From Brachybacterium paraconglomeratum (GTDB lineage: Bacteria > Actinomycetota > Actinomycetes > Actinomycetales > Dermabacteraceae), in NCBI RefSeq assembly GCF_003994255.1, contig NZ_ML133855.1:124001-188000 (forward strand): a stretch of DNA of 64,000 bases. Direction: 5' to 3'. Within the stretch, counting starts at the first letter, position 1. Each line of letters opens with the position of its first letter. The position numbers and the translations under genes were made by a program. Positions 8,829 to 18,518 of the stretch are shown piece by piece. The notes below the pieces were generated by a model. The model was given only the letters and a program-made list of their open reading frames with translations. It was not told the origin of the DNA and ran no database searches.

Positions 8829-11800
8829 ATGCGCGTGATGGTCCGAGTCGCTTCGGCGATCTGCGGAGTTCTGGCGGTGATCCTGCTCGCGCTGCTGATC
8901 GCTACCGCCGTGACCGGATCGATCCGCCTCGCCGCCGTCACGGGGGCGGTCGGCGTCCTCGGTGTGATCGGGGTCGTGGTCCTCGTCGACCTGATCCTGC
9001 GCAGGGCGGCTCGCACCCGCGACCGGAGCGCCACGAGGCTGACCAACCTCGAACGTCGCGCGCAGAGCGCCGCCGTTGCGGAGGAGGCGCGTGGAGCATC
9101 GTTCCAGGAACTTCAGGCGTCCATCCGCCGGGAACTCGACGGACTCGACGCCAGGACCGCGGACACCTGGGCGCTCAGCACGCAGTCCGCCCTGCAGCTC
9201 GGACGACGACCGCAGTCGTTCCTCAGCGGCACCCAGGCGCAGGACCTTTTCCAGCACTACCTCGACTCGAATCGTCTGCTGGAGGCTGGCCCGCTGCTCA
9301 AGGGCTACCCGGTCCTCGCCACGCAGAAGCTCGGGACGCTGCGCTCCCTCTACCGGTTCTACCGCTCGGCGGGGTACTGGGGCCTCGCCGAGACGGTGCT
9401 CGAGAAGATCGCCACGGCCTCGCAAGGGGACAACGACCGCAGCACCCTGCACCGGCTTCGGTGTGACATCGACGTGTTCTCCGACCCTGCGTCCGTCACC
9501 GCCGACCTCCCGTCGGTGAATGCCCACTCCGCGACGGGGCCGGTCCTGCACATGGTCGGCAAGATGCTTCCGGACACTCAGTCCGGATACACCTTGCGCA
9601 CCCACTACACGGCTCGGGCGCAGGCACGCCGAGGACTTCCCGTCGTCGTCGTGGGGCAGTCCGGGATCGCGGAGGGTGAGGACACCCCGGACAGCTACAG
9701 CCACGACGGCATCGAGTACCGACGCCTCCGAGGCCCGCATCGCCGAGAGACGGATACCGAGAGCTGGCTGCGCCACGACATCCAAGAGCTCTCGCGGATC
9801 GTCCGTGAACTGCGACCGAGCGTCCTGCATGCCCACTCCGACTTCCACAACGCCGTCATCGCCGATGTCGTGGGAAGGGCGCACGGGGTGCCGACGGTGT
9901 ACGAGAGCCGAGGGTTCTGGGAGGAGTCCTGGCTGACTCGGACCATCGCGCGTCACGGCTGGCAGGGCGACACCGACTCCATATTCGCGACGTACGGTGC
10001 ACCGGAGGCGTATGCGCTGCGCAAGCACGCCGAGGAGGTGGCCCGTACGCTCCCTGACCACAACTTCACGCTTGCCGAGGTGATGAAGGACCATATCCTC
10101 GACTGCGCCCCGGAGGGGCTCGCACCCGAGGAGGTCACGGTCGTCCCCAACGCGGTGGACCCCGAGGAGTTCCCTGTCCAGCAGCGCGACCCGGAGCTCG
10201 CCGCCGGACTCGACCTCCCCGAAGATGCCCTCATCATCGGGTACATCTCCTCGATGGTGGAGTACGAGGGCATCGAGACTCTGATCGACGGCTTCCGGGG
10301 AGCGGCGGCCGAGGTCGAGGTTCCGCTCCACCTGTTGCTGGTGGGCGCGGGGGACCATCTCGCGGCGCTCAGGCGTCATGCCGAAGAGAGCGGAGCCGAG
10401 AACATCCACTTCGTCGGTGCGGTCCCGCACGCGGACGTGTTGCGCTACTACGGCCTCATCGACATCTTCGTCGTCCCACGGCGACGCTCCCCGGTTGGGG
10501 AACTCGTCACCCCGCTGAAGCCTTTCGAGGCGTTCGCGACCGGGCGCGCCGTGGTGCTCTCGGACGTCGCGGCGCTGAAGGAGATCGCGGAGGAGTCCGG
10601 AGCGGCGGAGACGTTCCGCGCCGGCGATGCCGACGATCTGACCCGGATACTGACTACTCTCGCAAGGGACCCGCAGCGTCGCCGCCACCTGGGCGTGCGG
10701 GGAGCTCGATGGGTGCGAGGCCACCGCACCTGGGACGAGAACGTCGCCGCGTACCTCACTGTGTACCGACGGCTCGGGTACCGAGGACCTGCGGACCCGG
10801 TCGTCGAGACGCCCCCTCATGACGCGGACGGTGCTGACGTCGCAAGCTCCTCGCGAGGGGGGCGTCGACGAACTGGGCGCCGTGCGGGCTCCCAGCGCCT
10901 CGCCGGGTCCTCGGAGGGCGGACCACGAGGCACCTCTCGGATCTCGGAGATCGGCCGCGCCCAGATCTCGGCACCTCTCGACCTCGCGCCGTCATCGGAA
11001 CGTCCGGGCACGGGCAGGCGCGCCGTCGTCGTGGCGATGAAGCCGCAGATCGCCGGGCGCATACGACGGAACATCATCACCCTTCTCGAACTCGGCTTCG
11101 AGGTCACGGTCGTGAACTCGACCCCTCGAGCGGACTTCTTCCAGGGTCTCGCTCATCCGCTCCTCTCGGCGGACTTCATCGAGGTGCACTCGTTGGCGAC
11201 GCGGTATCAGTCGCGCATGACGCGCAAGAAGAACGAGCGCCAGGCCAGGTGGGATGAGCAGAAGAAGCTGGAGCGGGCGCGGAGAGCGGCCGGAGCGGCC
11301 GCGCCGTCTCGCAAGGCGTCGGCGCGGACGACGAGCGATGTTCCGGGCGCGGAGCTCCCTCTGCGGCTGTGGACGTCCGCGCGCGCTCGTGACGTCCGCG
11401 AGCGCCTCGAACTGGCGTGGACGACGGCGGACAAGCGGGTCACGAAGTTCGTGAGGAGCTCCCGCAGCACACGGGATCTCGCGATCAGGGACCAGCTGAA
11501 GCAGGTCCATCTGATCAATCGTTTCATCGAGTTCTGGCGGCTGTCGCCGGAGCGGATCGCGGCGCACGCGCCCGACCTCGTGGTGAGTTCCGACCTTCCT
11601 GGACTGGTGGGCGCAAGCATCGCGGCGCGACGGCTCGGCGTCCCACACCTGCACGACTGCCACGAGCTGTATCTCGAGAGCACGTCCCTCCGGCCTTACG
11701 AGCAACGGTTGCTCTGGCCCGTCGAGAAGGCCTACATGCGCCGGGCCGACGCAGTGGTCGTCGTCAACGAGACCATCCGCGACGAGTACCGGGACCGCTA

Positions 11801-12461
11801 CGGCGTCGAGGGGACCGTGCTGCGCAATGCCGCCCCCGCGGTTCCGGAGTCGGTCCGCTCGAATCCGATGGACATCAGGGCGCTGGCGGGCCTCGACCGC
11901 ACGGCGAAGGTCGTTCTGTATCAAGGCGGGCTCGTCCCGGGACGGGGCCTCGACGTGTGCGTACGGGCAGCAGCGCACTTCGACGACGGCGTGCACCTCG
12001 TCCTCATCGGCAAGGGCAGGTCCCGGGACGAGCTCGTGATGCTGGCCGAGGAGGCCGGGGTGGGGGACCGCGTCCACTTCCTGCCCGCAGTCGAGCCCGG
12101 AGAGCTCCCGGCGTACACGAGCGCCGCGGACGTCGGCGTGATCCCGTACCAGCCGGTCTCGCGCAACAACGAGTACGCCCTGCCCAACAAGATCTTCGAG
12201 TACACGGGTGCCGGCATACCCGTCGTGGCCTCGGACCTTCCCGAGCTGCGTCGCATCGTGAGCACGTCCGAGTGCGGGGTCACCTACGACTCGTTCGATC
12301 CCGTCGACCTCGCGAGAGCTCTCCGCGACGTGCTGAGCACGGAGAGGACCGACGCGTATCGCCGCAACGCGGAGCGCTACGGCAGGGCGAACACGTGGGA
12401 GTCCGAGCGGGAGATCCTTACGCGGCAGATCAGGGGACTGCTCGGGGACGTTGAGCGCTAG
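8829..12461 (+). CDS. Membrane-anchored fusion of two GT4 glycosyltransferases
   Basis: This very large 1210-residue protein joins an N-terminal anchor to two complete GT-B glycosyltransferases. Residues 6-30 and 33-58 are hydrophobic spans, followed by a charged coiled-coil-like stretch (about 60-115) and a helical region. The first GT4 unit starts at VLHMVGKMLPDTQSGYTLRT (about 239-258) and ends near 650, with its EX7E-type region at LVTPLKPFEAFATGRAVV. A basic, serine/glycine-rich linker (about 665-725) leads to the second unit. That unit starts at RRAVVVAMKPQIAGRIRRN (about 730) and carries LYQGGLVPGRGLD and NEYALPNKIFEYTGAG. The second unit has its own long charged insertion (about 780-840). 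The start is set by GAGGGAGAG before the ATG. The first unit resembles the enzymes at 3808 and 37657. The second resembles the one at 22556. The fusion implies two consecutive sugar additions at the membrane. Confidence 0.88.
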   Translation: MRVMVRVASAICGVLAVILLALLIATAVTGSIRLAAVTGAVGVLGVIGVVVLVDLILRRAARTRDRSATRLTNLERRAQSAAVAEEARGASFQELQASIRRELDGLDARTADTWALSTQSALQLGRRPQSFLSGTQAQDLFQHYLDSNRLLEAGPLLKGYPVLATQKLGTLRSLYRFYRSAGYWGLAETVLEKIATASQGDNDRSTLHRLRCDIDVFSDPASVTADLPSVNAHSATGPVLHMVGKMLPDTQSGYTLRTHYTARAQARRGLPVVVVGQSGIAEGEDTPDSYSHDGIEYRRLRGPHRRETDTESWLRHDIQELSRIVRELRPSVLHAHSDFHNAVIADVVGRAHGVPTVYESRGFWEESWLTRTIARHGWQGDTDSIFATYGAPEAYALRKHAEEVARTLPDHNFTLAEVMKDHILDCAPEGLAPEEVTVVPNAVDPEEFPVQQRDPELAAGLDLPEDALIIGYISSMVEYEGIETLIDGFRGAAAEVEVPLHLLLVGAGDHLAALRRHAEESGAENIHFVGAVPHADVLRYYGLIDIFVVPRRRSPVGELVTPLKPFEAFATGRAVVLSDVAALKEIAEESGAAETFRAGDADDLTRILTTLARDPQRRRHLGVRGARWVRGHRTWDENVAAYLTVYRRLGYRGPADPVVETPPHDADGADVASSSRGGRRRTGRRAGSQRLAGSSEGGPRGTSRISEIGRAQISAPLDLAPSSERPGTGRRAVVVAMKPQIAGRIRRNIITLLELGFEVTVVNSTPRADFFQGLAHPLLSADFIEVHSLATRYQSRMTRKKNERQARWDEQKKLERARRAAGAAAPSRKASARTTSDVPGAELPLRLWTSARARDVRERLELAWTTADKRVTKFVRSSRSTRDLAIRDQLKQVHLINRFIEFWRLSPERIAAHAPDLVVSSDLPGLVGASIAARRLGVPHLHDCHELYLESTSLRPYEQRLLWPVEKAYMRRADAVVVVNETIRDEYRDRYGVEGTVLRNAAPAVPESVRSNPMDIRALAGLDRTAKVVLYQGGLVPGRGLDVCVRAAAHFDDGVHLVLIGKGRSRDELVMLAEEAGVGDRVHFLPAVEPGELPAYTSAADVGVIPYQPVSRNNEYALPNKIFEYTGAGIPVVASDLPELRRIVSTSECGVTYDSFDPVDLARALRDVLSTERTDAYRRNAERYGRANTWESEREILTRQIRGLLGDVER

Positions 12462-12505
12462 CACCAGCCCCGGCCGGCGTTCCCGCGCCCTGTTGCGATC
12501 ACCTT

Positions 12506-12539
12506 CCGCTCGGTCGAGATCGCGAAGCCTGCCGAGCGG
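12506..12539. terminator. Inverted repeat after the tandem glycosyltransferase gene
   Basis: CCGCTCGG (12506-12513) and CCGAGCGG (12532-12539) are perfect 8-bp complements around an 18-nt loop, about 45 bp after the stop codon. There is no T run. It may act as an intrinsic or Rho-assisted terminator of the operon that begins at 3808. Confidence 0.35.
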
Positions 12540-12612
12540 GCGAGACGCTTCTGCGGTACGTTCTACTCCTCTCGAGCAGCCGGGATGACGCTACTTAGAG
12601 AGAGAACGATCA

Positions 12613-12930
12613 ATGAGCACCCCGAGCGAGCAGATTGAAGCGGAGATCTGGCTGGAAGCTTCGCACCCGCACCTCTCGGACGCGCTGCGTAGGCGCTTCT
12701 TCGCCATGGTCAGGGAGTATCACCTCCAGCAAACTCCGGCAAAGCCCACGATCCACTTCCTCTGCGCTCTGAGGCAGGATTACCACGAGTACGAGAGAAT
12801 CTTTCACGAGATCACGACGGCGGCTTCGCAACCCTGGCCCGCGGGAAGCCGCAGAAGCCCAGCGGTGCCGTTGCTCGAGGGTGATACCCGCGGCCGCCGA
12901 GGCGAATTCTACCGGTGTCGCTCTGCGTAG
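12613..12930 (+). CDS. Hypothetical small protein, possibly truncated
   Basis: An ORF of 105 codons begins at ATG 12613 behind a purine-rich AGAGAGAACG. The first ~70 residues look like real protein with amphipathic helices (EAEIWLEASHPHLSDALRRR, later YHEYERIFHEITTAA). The last ~35 residues are arginine- and proline-rich and look like random high-GC translation. This suggests that an originally longer gene lost its 3' end. I do not recognise a family. It stands alone between the tandem glycosyltransferase and the leftward wlbD gene, and its base composition is somewhat less GC-rich than its neighbours. No signal peptide or membrane span is visible. Confidence 0.42.
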   Translation: MSTPSEQIEAEIWLEASHPHLSDALRRRFFAMVREYHLQQTPAKPTIHFLCALRQDYHEYERIFHEITTAASQPWPAGSRRSPAVPLLEGDTRGRRGEFYRCRSA

Positions 12931-13067
12931 GCTCTGCCGCGACGCCTGCCGGCTGGCCGGCGAGTGTTGCGTTCGCCGGAGCCTTCGTGAGCTACTACCG
13001 GCTCACTGGATCGCCTCACCTGAAGCTCAGCTCCCCAGCCGGTAGCGAGAAGACGTCGCCATGTCTC

Positions 13068-14132
13068 TCAAGACCGCGCGCGCAGGGCATCGATGCTGCG
13101 CAAGGAGGCGTGGCCGTCGCCGTAGTGGGGCGGACGCTCAGCAGTCGGGCGGGGGCGGGCGACCGCGTAGGGGAGTTCTACAGGGTTCATCACGAGGCGG
13201 TTCCAGTCGTTCTCGAGGGTCTCGACCCACTCGGTCTCGGTGCGAACCGTCGAGGCGGGCGTTCCGAGCAGGTAGGCCTCCTTCTGCAGGCCACCGGAGT
13301 CAGTGACGACCGCGGCCGCGTTTTGCACGGCGTTGACGAGGTCAGGGTAGGCGACGGGCTCACCCACGTGGACAGCGCCCCCGGCGAGCTCGATCCCGGC
13401 GTCCTTCGCCTTGGCGACGAGGCGGGGGTGTGCGAACAGGGCGAGCGGCATGTCGAGCCGCTGCAGGGAGGTGATGATCGCGGCGAGACGCTGCGGATCG
13501 TCGGTGTTGTCGGCGCGGTGGATGGTCGCCACGGCGTAGTCGCCCGTGGGGTCGATCCCCTCGGGGAGCGCGACGGGGGCGTTCTTGACCGACTGGGCCA
13601 CGCGCAGGCACACGTCGGTCATCACGTCCCCGGTGACTATCGTGCGCTCGGCGAGCCCCTCGGCGGCGAGGTGATCGCGGGCGACCTCGGTGGGGGCCAG
13701 AAGCAGGTCGGCTGCGTGGTCGGTGAGGACGCGGTTGTGCTCCTCGGGCATGCGACGGTTGAAGGAGCGCAGGCCGGCCTCTAGATGGGCGACCTTGAGG
13801 TGCATCTTCACTGCGGAGAGGGTGCCAGCGAGGGTGGAGTTGGTGTCGCCGTAGACGAGGGTCCAGTCCGGACGGTGCTCCTCGAGCACCTCGTCCATCC
13901 CGGCGAGCATCGCGCCGGTCTGGCGGCCGTGGGAGCCTGAGCCGACGGCGAGGTTCACATCCGGGGCCGGGATCCGGAGGTCCGCGAAGAACACGTCGCT
14001 CATCGCCGCGTCGTAGTGCTGGCCGGTGTGGACGATGACGTGCTCGACGTCGTCCCGCTGCGCTGCAGCATCCGCGATCGCGGCGAGCTTGACGAACTGC
14101 GGGCGCGCGCCCACGACGGACAGGATCTTCAT
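13068..14132 (-). CDS. wlbD: UDP-sugar 2-epimerase, WbpI/WlbD type
   Basis: This 354-residue non-hydrolysing 2-epimerase differs in subtype from the WecB at 7589. It reads VVGARPQFVKLA (6-17), HTGQHYDAAMSDVFF (36-50), VYGDTNSTLAGTL, HLEAGLRSFNRRMPEEHNRV and TDSGGLQKEAYLLGTP. The GARPQF, HYD..MSDVFF and FN..MPEE.NR features match the group that contains WbpI/WlbD. Those enzymes convert UDP-GlcNAc3NAcA to UDP-ManNAc3NAcA, the last step of that pathway. The other four pathway genes lie at 30066-34340. The ATG at 14132 is only 9 bp from the upstream amidohydrolase stop, so it seems to be transcribed with the metabolic block rather than with its partners. A generic UDP-GlcNAc 2-epimerase role is the alternative. 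Confidence 0.82.
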   Translation of the reverse strand: MKILSVVGARPQFVKLAAIADAAAQRDDVEHVIVHTGQHYDAAMSDVFFADLRIPAPDVNLAVGSGSHGRQTGAMLAGMDEVLEEHRPDWTLVYGDTNSTLAGTLSAVKMHLKVAHLEAGLRSFNRRMPEEHNRVLTDHAADLLLAPTEVARDHLAAEGLAERTIVTGDVMTDVCLRVAQSVKNAPVALPEGIDPTGDYAVATIHRADNTDDPQRLAAIITSLQRLDMPLALFAHPRLVAKAKDAGIELAGGAVHVGEPVAYPDLVNAVQNAAAVVTDSGGLQKEAYLLGTPASTVRTETEWVETLENDWNRLVMNPVELPYAVARPRPTAERPPHYGDGHASLRSIDALRARS

Positions 14133-14141
14133 GAGGGGTCC

Positions 14142-15824
14142 TCAGCGGAGAGTAGGGGTGGCCGGCTGGATCCAGCGGGTCGGGGGAGAGGCGGGCCCCG
14201 CATCGAAGACCACCGTCCCATCCTTGATGGTGGTGAGAACGTCGATCTCGCGCAAGTTCGAGGGGGCCGTTGCCAGCGGATCCGCGGAGAGGATCACCAG
14301 ATCCGCCCGCATCCCCTCGCGGATCTGCCCCTTGGAGCCCTCCTCGCCGTACTGGTGGGCGGCCTCGACGGTGACCGCACGCAGCGCCTCCCAGGTGGAG
14401 ATCCGTTCCTCGGGTCCGATCTCCTTGCCGGTGCGGCTGATCCGGTTCACGGCCGCCCAGGTCGTCAGCAGCATGTCCGGGGGAGTGACCGGGGTGTCCT
14501 GGTGGAGGGTGACGCGCACGTCGCGGTCCAGAGCGGAGCGGGCGGGGGAGATGCGCCGGCCCCGGACGGGACCGAAGTTCTGCAGATGCACGTCACCCCA
14601 GAACCAGGTGTGGACGGAGAAGATCGAGGCGATCATGCCCAGCTCCGCCATGCGCTCGAGCTGGTCGTCGCGCACGGTCTGGGCGTGGATCATCACCGGG
14701 CGGGCCTCGAGCAACGCTGGGTGCTCGGCGCCGACCCGCTCGACGGTGTCCACCCACAGCTGTGCGGCGGCGTCCCCGTTGCAGTGCGCGATCAGCTGTC
14801 GGCCTTGCTCCGCAACGGCGCGGGTGAACTCCTCCACCTCGGCGGGGGAGTGGATCGGGTAGGCGCAGCCGGGGTCCTCATCCCCCTCGATCGGCTCGTA
14901 GGGCTCACTCATCCAGGCGGAGCGAGCCTGCGGGGAGCCGTCGAGGATCATCTTGTACCCGCCCAGGCGCAGCCGGTCCCGGTAGTCGTCGGCGAACTCG
15001 GGGTGCTCCTGGAAGTACCGGGTGCCGGACTGCACCACGGGGTAGACGACGACGTCCAGGCCGAGCTTTCCGGCCTTCGACGCCTCGATGAGCCCGGTGA
15101 CCGTGGCCGGGTCCGCGGCGCCCTCCTGGGCGGTGGTGATGCCGTGGCGGAGGTAGTCGGCGCTCGCCAGCTCCGCAGCGCGCAGCGGGTTCGCGACGCC
15201 GGCGGGCAGCAGCCCGCCCCCGCCGCCGGGAGAGAGGAGCGGCATGTAGGCGGCCATCGCCGGGTTCTCCTCGACGTACCCGTCCGGGGTCCGGTCGGGG
15301 AAGCGCCCGAAGCGGCCGCCGTCGGGGTCGGGCGTCTCGGCCGTGAGGCCGGCGCCGTCGACGAGCACCGAGTTGCCGACCGCCACGTGCATGCTGCGGT
15401 GCAGCGCGAAGACGGGCACCTCGGTGGAGACCTGGTCGAGGTCGGTGCGGGTGGGATGGCGGCCCTCGGCCAACAGCTGCGGATCGTACTTCGCACCGAT
15501 CAGCGGGGTGCGGTCGGAGGGGTCACGCTCGGCGAGGCGCTCGCGGAACGCGGCGACGACCTCGGCGATGCTGCGGGCATTCTCTAGATCGACGAGGGAT
15601 GCGAGCGTCCCGTGCTGCAGCAGGTGCCCATGGGGGTCGATGAACGCGGGCATCAGCGTGCGACCGGCGAGATCCACCTCCTCGACCGCGGGGGTGGCCA
15701 GCTGCCGGATCTCCTCGAGCGGGCCGACGGCGGCGATGCGTCCGTCGCGTACGAGGACGGCCTCCGGGGCGTCCTCCGGGGCGACCATCGTGAGGATGCG
15801 GCCGGAGTGGAAGATCGTCTCCAC
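14142..15824 (-). CDS. YtcJ-like metal-dependent amidohydrolase
   Basis: This 560-residue protein belongs to the amidohydrolase superfamily, YtcJ-like subgroup (TIM barrel plus a small beta domain). The metal-binding HxH motif is in FIDPHGHL (about 60-67). Further ligand regions are GITTAQEGAADP, AHCNGDAAAQL, IHAQTVRDDQL and LHQDTPVTPPD, and the closing beta domain reads ADLVILSADPLATAPSNL. There is no signal peptide, so it should be cytosolic. The start is a GTG preceded by AAGGAGCT. The natural substrate of YtcJ-like enzymes is usually unknown, though amides and N-acyl compounds are typical. It lies between a glutamate-type symporter and wlbD, all leftward. A decayed relative is present at 3565-3690. 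Confidence 0.88.
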   Translation of the reverse strand: METIFHSGRILTMVAPEDAPEAVLVRDGRIAAVGPLEEIRQLATPAVEEVDLAGRTLMPAFIDPHGHLLQHGTLASLVDLENARSIAEVVAAFRERLAERDPSDRTPLIGAKYDPQLLAEGRHPTRTDLDQVSTEVPVFALHRSMHVAVGNSVLVDGAGLTAETPDPDGGRFGRFPDRTPDGYVEENPAMAAYMPLLSPGGGGGLLPAGVANPLRAAELASADYLRHGITTAQEGAADPATVTGLIEASKAGKLGLDVVVYPVVQSGTRYFQEHPEFADDYRDRLRLGGYKMILDGSPQARSAWMSEPYEPIEGDEDPGCAYPIHSPAEVEEFTRAVAEQGRQLIAHCNGDAAAQLWVDTVERVGAEHPALLEARPVMIHAQTVRDDQLERMAELGMIASIFSVHTWFWGDVHLQNFGPVRGRRISPARSALDRDVRVTLHQDTPVTPPDMLLTTWAAVNRISRTGKEIGPEERISTWEALRAVTVEAAHQYGEEGSKGQIREGMRADLVILSADPLATAPSNLREIDVLTTIKDGTVVFDAGPASPPTRWIQPATPTLR

Positions 15825-15893
15825 GGTGAGAGCTCCTTGGTTCGAGTCGTGAATGTGGCGCGGCGGCTCTCGGCACGAAGCCGGGAGGGGCGG

Positions 15894-17309
15894 TCAGCCC
15901 ACGGGGGCGGGCTCCGCCGTGCGCTCCTCCGCGGCGTCCACGCTCCCGTGCAGGGTCCAGGTGCGCTTCCCGATACTGCGTGTGAGGAGCAGGATCACGA
16001 AGTACGCGACGGTCAGCGCCGCCATCACGCCGAGTGCCGGGACCAGGCCCAGCTCGCCCGCGAAGGCGGCGGAGATCGCGAGCATCGCGGGGATGTACAG
16101 CAGCTCCGGGAGGTTCATCAGGCCCATCTCCGCCATGGTGGTGGTGCGCATGCGCGGGTCGAGGATCCGCACCAGGGCGAGGCCGGTGGGGGTGGTGCCG
16201 GTGAGCGTCCCGTACATGCCCATCGTGCGCTCGAAGTCGTGATCGCTGCCGTAGCGCTGACCGATCAGGAAGCACAGCGCAACGGTCACGGCGGTGACGA
16301 GCACGCAGGTGACGAGGATCGGCACCAGCCAGGCGGCGACGACCGCGGCCTGCACCGCCATGAAGGACGCGACCACGACGTAGTCGGTGGTGAACCCGGT
16401 GATCTTTGCCTGCATCTGCCGGTCCAGCAGGTGCTCGGCATGCAGCCGGCGCAGCACCCAGCGCACGAAGTACGCCGCGAACAGACCGTTCATGAACATC
16501 ATCCCGCTGATGGTGTCGCCCACGAAGCCGGGGATTAAGGCGAAGATCCAGGCGAGGCCGTGGGCCAGCAGGTAGGCGAGTCCCATCATCGCCATGTGCA
16601 CGGTGAGTGTGTCGATGTTCCCGGAGAAGGTGGTCTCCGTGCCCATCGACTCGGTCTCCTCGTCCTCGCGGAAGTAGCCCTTGCCCACCGAGTCGGAGAT
16701 CTCCATCGAGTGGGAGGCGAGGCCCTTGCTCATGCCCCACTTCGCCAGCGGGACGCCCACGAGGAAGGCGGCGGCGAATCCGGCGGAGGCGAAGGCGAGG
16801 CCCACGTTCACCGCGTCGTCCCAGCCCTGCTGCTCGAAGATCCCGGCGAAGGTGACGGCCTGGCCGGGGCCCTGGGCGAAGGCGAAGGGAACCATGAAGC
16901 CGTACATCGCGTCCATGCCGCCGAAGCGGCCGGTCGCCGCGACAACGCCCACGCCGATGAGCGCCTGCACCACGAACACGAAAGCCCACGTGAGCCCCAT
17001 CGCCCAGGCACCGCGCAGCAGCACCTTCTGGGTGCGGCCGCCGTCGTCCTTCGTGCTCGGCGGCGGAGGGGTGAGGCCGATCGAGATGAAGGACAGAGTG
17101 AACAGCTGCGCGGTGAGCGACGTGAACAGCTCCTGATCCACGCCCTCCAGGACACCGGAGAGGCCCACGTTCATGGCGATCGCGCCGAGGAACCCGGCGA
17201 TCACGAAGGCGGGGACCATGGTGGTGCGGAAGGCTGGGATCCAGCGCCGGAGCCCCATGCCGATGAGGCAGAAGATGCCGATGAGGGCGAGACCGAACAG
17301 TGCGGGCAT
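15894..17309 (-). CDS. Sodium/glutamate symporter family protein (GltS-like)
   Basis: This polytopic membrane protein of 471 residues has about 11-12 hydrophobic spans and the layout of GltS-type sodium:glutamate symporters. It has two related halves, the first starting at LFGLALIGIFCLIGMGLRRW and the second after a central hydrophilic segment (about 195-220). A glycine-rich region (ALIPGFVGDTISGMMFMNG, about 262-280) in the second half is a likely re-entrant loop. A charged C-terminal tail (about 450-471) is cytosolic. The ATG at 17309 follows GAGGAGCCC. It is the first gene of a leftward trio with the amidohydrolase and wlbD. Substrate specificity is not proven, and another carboxylate is possible. 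Confidence 0.8.
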   Translation of the reverse strand: MPALFGLALIGIFCLIGMGLRRWIPAFRTTMVPAFVIAGFLGAIAMNVGLSGVLEGVDQELFTSLTAQLFTLSFISIGLTPPPPSTKDDGGRTQKVLLRGAWAMGLTWAFVFVVQALIGVGVVAATGRFGGMDAMYGFMVPFAFAQGPGQAVTFAGIFEQQGWDDAVNVGLAFASAGFAAAFLVGVPLAKWGMSKGLASHSMEISDSVGKGYFREDEETESMGTETTFSGNIDTLTVHMAMMGLAYLLAHGLAWIFALIPGFVGDTISGMMFMNGLFAAYFVRWVLRRLHAEHLLDRQMQAKITGFTTDYVVVASFMAVQAAVVAAWLVPILVTCVLVTAVTVALCFLIGQRYGSDHDFERTMGMYGTLTGTTPTGLALVRILDPRMRTTTMAEMGLMNLPELLYIPAMLAISAAFAGELGLVPALGVMAALTVAYFVILLLTRSIGKRTWTLHGSVDAAEERTAEPAPVG

Positions 17310-17591
17310 GGGGAGGGCTCCTCGCAGCGGCGGCCTCGCTCACAGGGCGCGGCGGGCATGCGCTGGTGTGGTGTCGTGTGGGAGGACGATAGGCAATCGG
17401 GCTTGCCGGGACCGTGCTCTCTCATGTCCTGGACGTGCACAGTTGGATAACGATCTGCCATCGCGAGGTGCGCGGGCAGGAGCCGTGCCCCGAGGATCGT
17501 GGAGGCTTCACGTCAGGGGGCAAGCCCTCGAGCGCAGGGTACTGTCCCTTCAGCGCACAGACGATCTGCGACGAAGGGGGCGGGACGGAGC

Positions 17592-18515
17592 ATGGACGAC
17601 GGAGTCGGCACGAGACGGACCGAGCCCTCCACCGCGACCGATGCGGAGACGGCGGAGGAGAGCGCGCAGTCGCGCCAGGTCAAGAGGTCCGCTCGCGCGG
17701 GCAGATCCCGCCGGGCGCGACGCAATCGGCTCCTGCAGGCCGGGGTGCTCGTGGGGATCCTCGCGCTGTGGTGGCTGATCACCGCGATCGAGCTGGTCGA
17801 TCCCCTTTACCTGCCCAGCCCTCAGGCCGTCGCCGGTGCCTTCCTCGACGCCAATCGATGCCTCGTCGTGGACGACGCGACCGGGCGCACGGTGTGCGGG
17901 GTGCAGAACTACTACCTGTGGGAGCACCTGATCGCCTCCCTGCAGCGCATCGGTGTGGGCGTCTCCCTCGCCGCGGTCGCGGGCATCGCGCTGGGCTTCC
18001 TGATGAGCATGTGGGAGCCCGCGAACACGGCGCTCGCGCCCTATCTCAACTTCCTGCGCGCCCTGCCGCCGCTGGGTTACATCGGCCTGATCATCGTGTG
18101 GGTGGGCATCGGGGACACCTCGAAGTACCTGTTGCTCTTCCTCGCGGCCTTCCCGCCGATCGTCATCGCGACCATCGACGGCGTGCGCGGGGTGAGGAGC
18201 GACTATCTCGCCGCCGCCCGTTCCATGGGGGCCGGGCCCGGCCAGGTCGCACGCTTCGTGGTGCTGCCCGCCGCGACCGCCTCGATCTTCTCGGGCGTCC
18301 GCCTCGCCATCGGATTCGCCTGGACCACCGTGGTCGCGGCCGAGCTCAACAACGGCATCCCCGGCATCGGCGGCCTCGCCTACATCTCCGGCACGCAGCT
18401 GAACACCGCCCTCACCATCGCCTGCATCATCGTGATCGGCCTCGTCGCCGTCACGCTCGACGCGATCATCCGCTGGATCGGGGACCGCCTGGTGCCCTGG
18501 CACGGAAAGGTCTGA
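17592..18515 (+). CDS. ABC transporter permease, taurine/sulfonate (SsuC/TauC) type
   Basis: This 307-residue inner membrane permease has a hydrophilic N-terminal tail rich in charged residues (1-48) and six hydrophobic spans. The EAA loop that docks the ATPase is at AARSMGAGPGQVARFVVLPA (about 213-232). The pattern LYLPSPQAVAGAF after the first span is typical of nitrate/sulfonate/taurine permeases. The ATG at 17592 lies behind GGGACGGAG. The binding protein and ATPase follow with 3-bp and overlapping junctions, so the three genes form one operon. The likely substrate is a sulfonate, nitrate or pyrimidine-like organic compound, and the sequence alone does not decide. Confidence 0.9.
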   Translation: MDDGVGTRRTEPSTATDAETAEESAQSRQVKRSARAGRSRRARRNRLLQAGVLVGILALWWLITAIELVDPLYLPSPQAVAGAFLDANRCLVVDDATGRTVCGVQNYYLWEHLIASLQRIGVGVSLAAVAGIALGFLMSMWEPANTALAPYLNFLRALPPLGYIGLIIVWVGIGDTSKYLLLFLAAFPPIVIATIDGVRGVRSDYLAAARSMGAGPGQVARFVVLPAATASIFSGVRLAIGFAWTTVVAAELNNGIPGIGGLAYISGTQLNTALTIACIIVIGLVAVTLDAIIRWIGDRLVPWHGKV

Positions 18516-18518
18516 CCC

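Noticed and set aside
8742-10820. A long minus-strand reading frame of 692 codons
   Set aside because: It lies opposite the tandem glycosyltransferase and is an Arg/His-rich shadow typical of very GC-rich coding DNA.
12610-12831. A minus-strand 73-codon ORF opposite the small hypothetical gene
   Set aside because: The plus-strand frame has better composition and an upstream purine-rich site, and the minus frame has no ribosome site.
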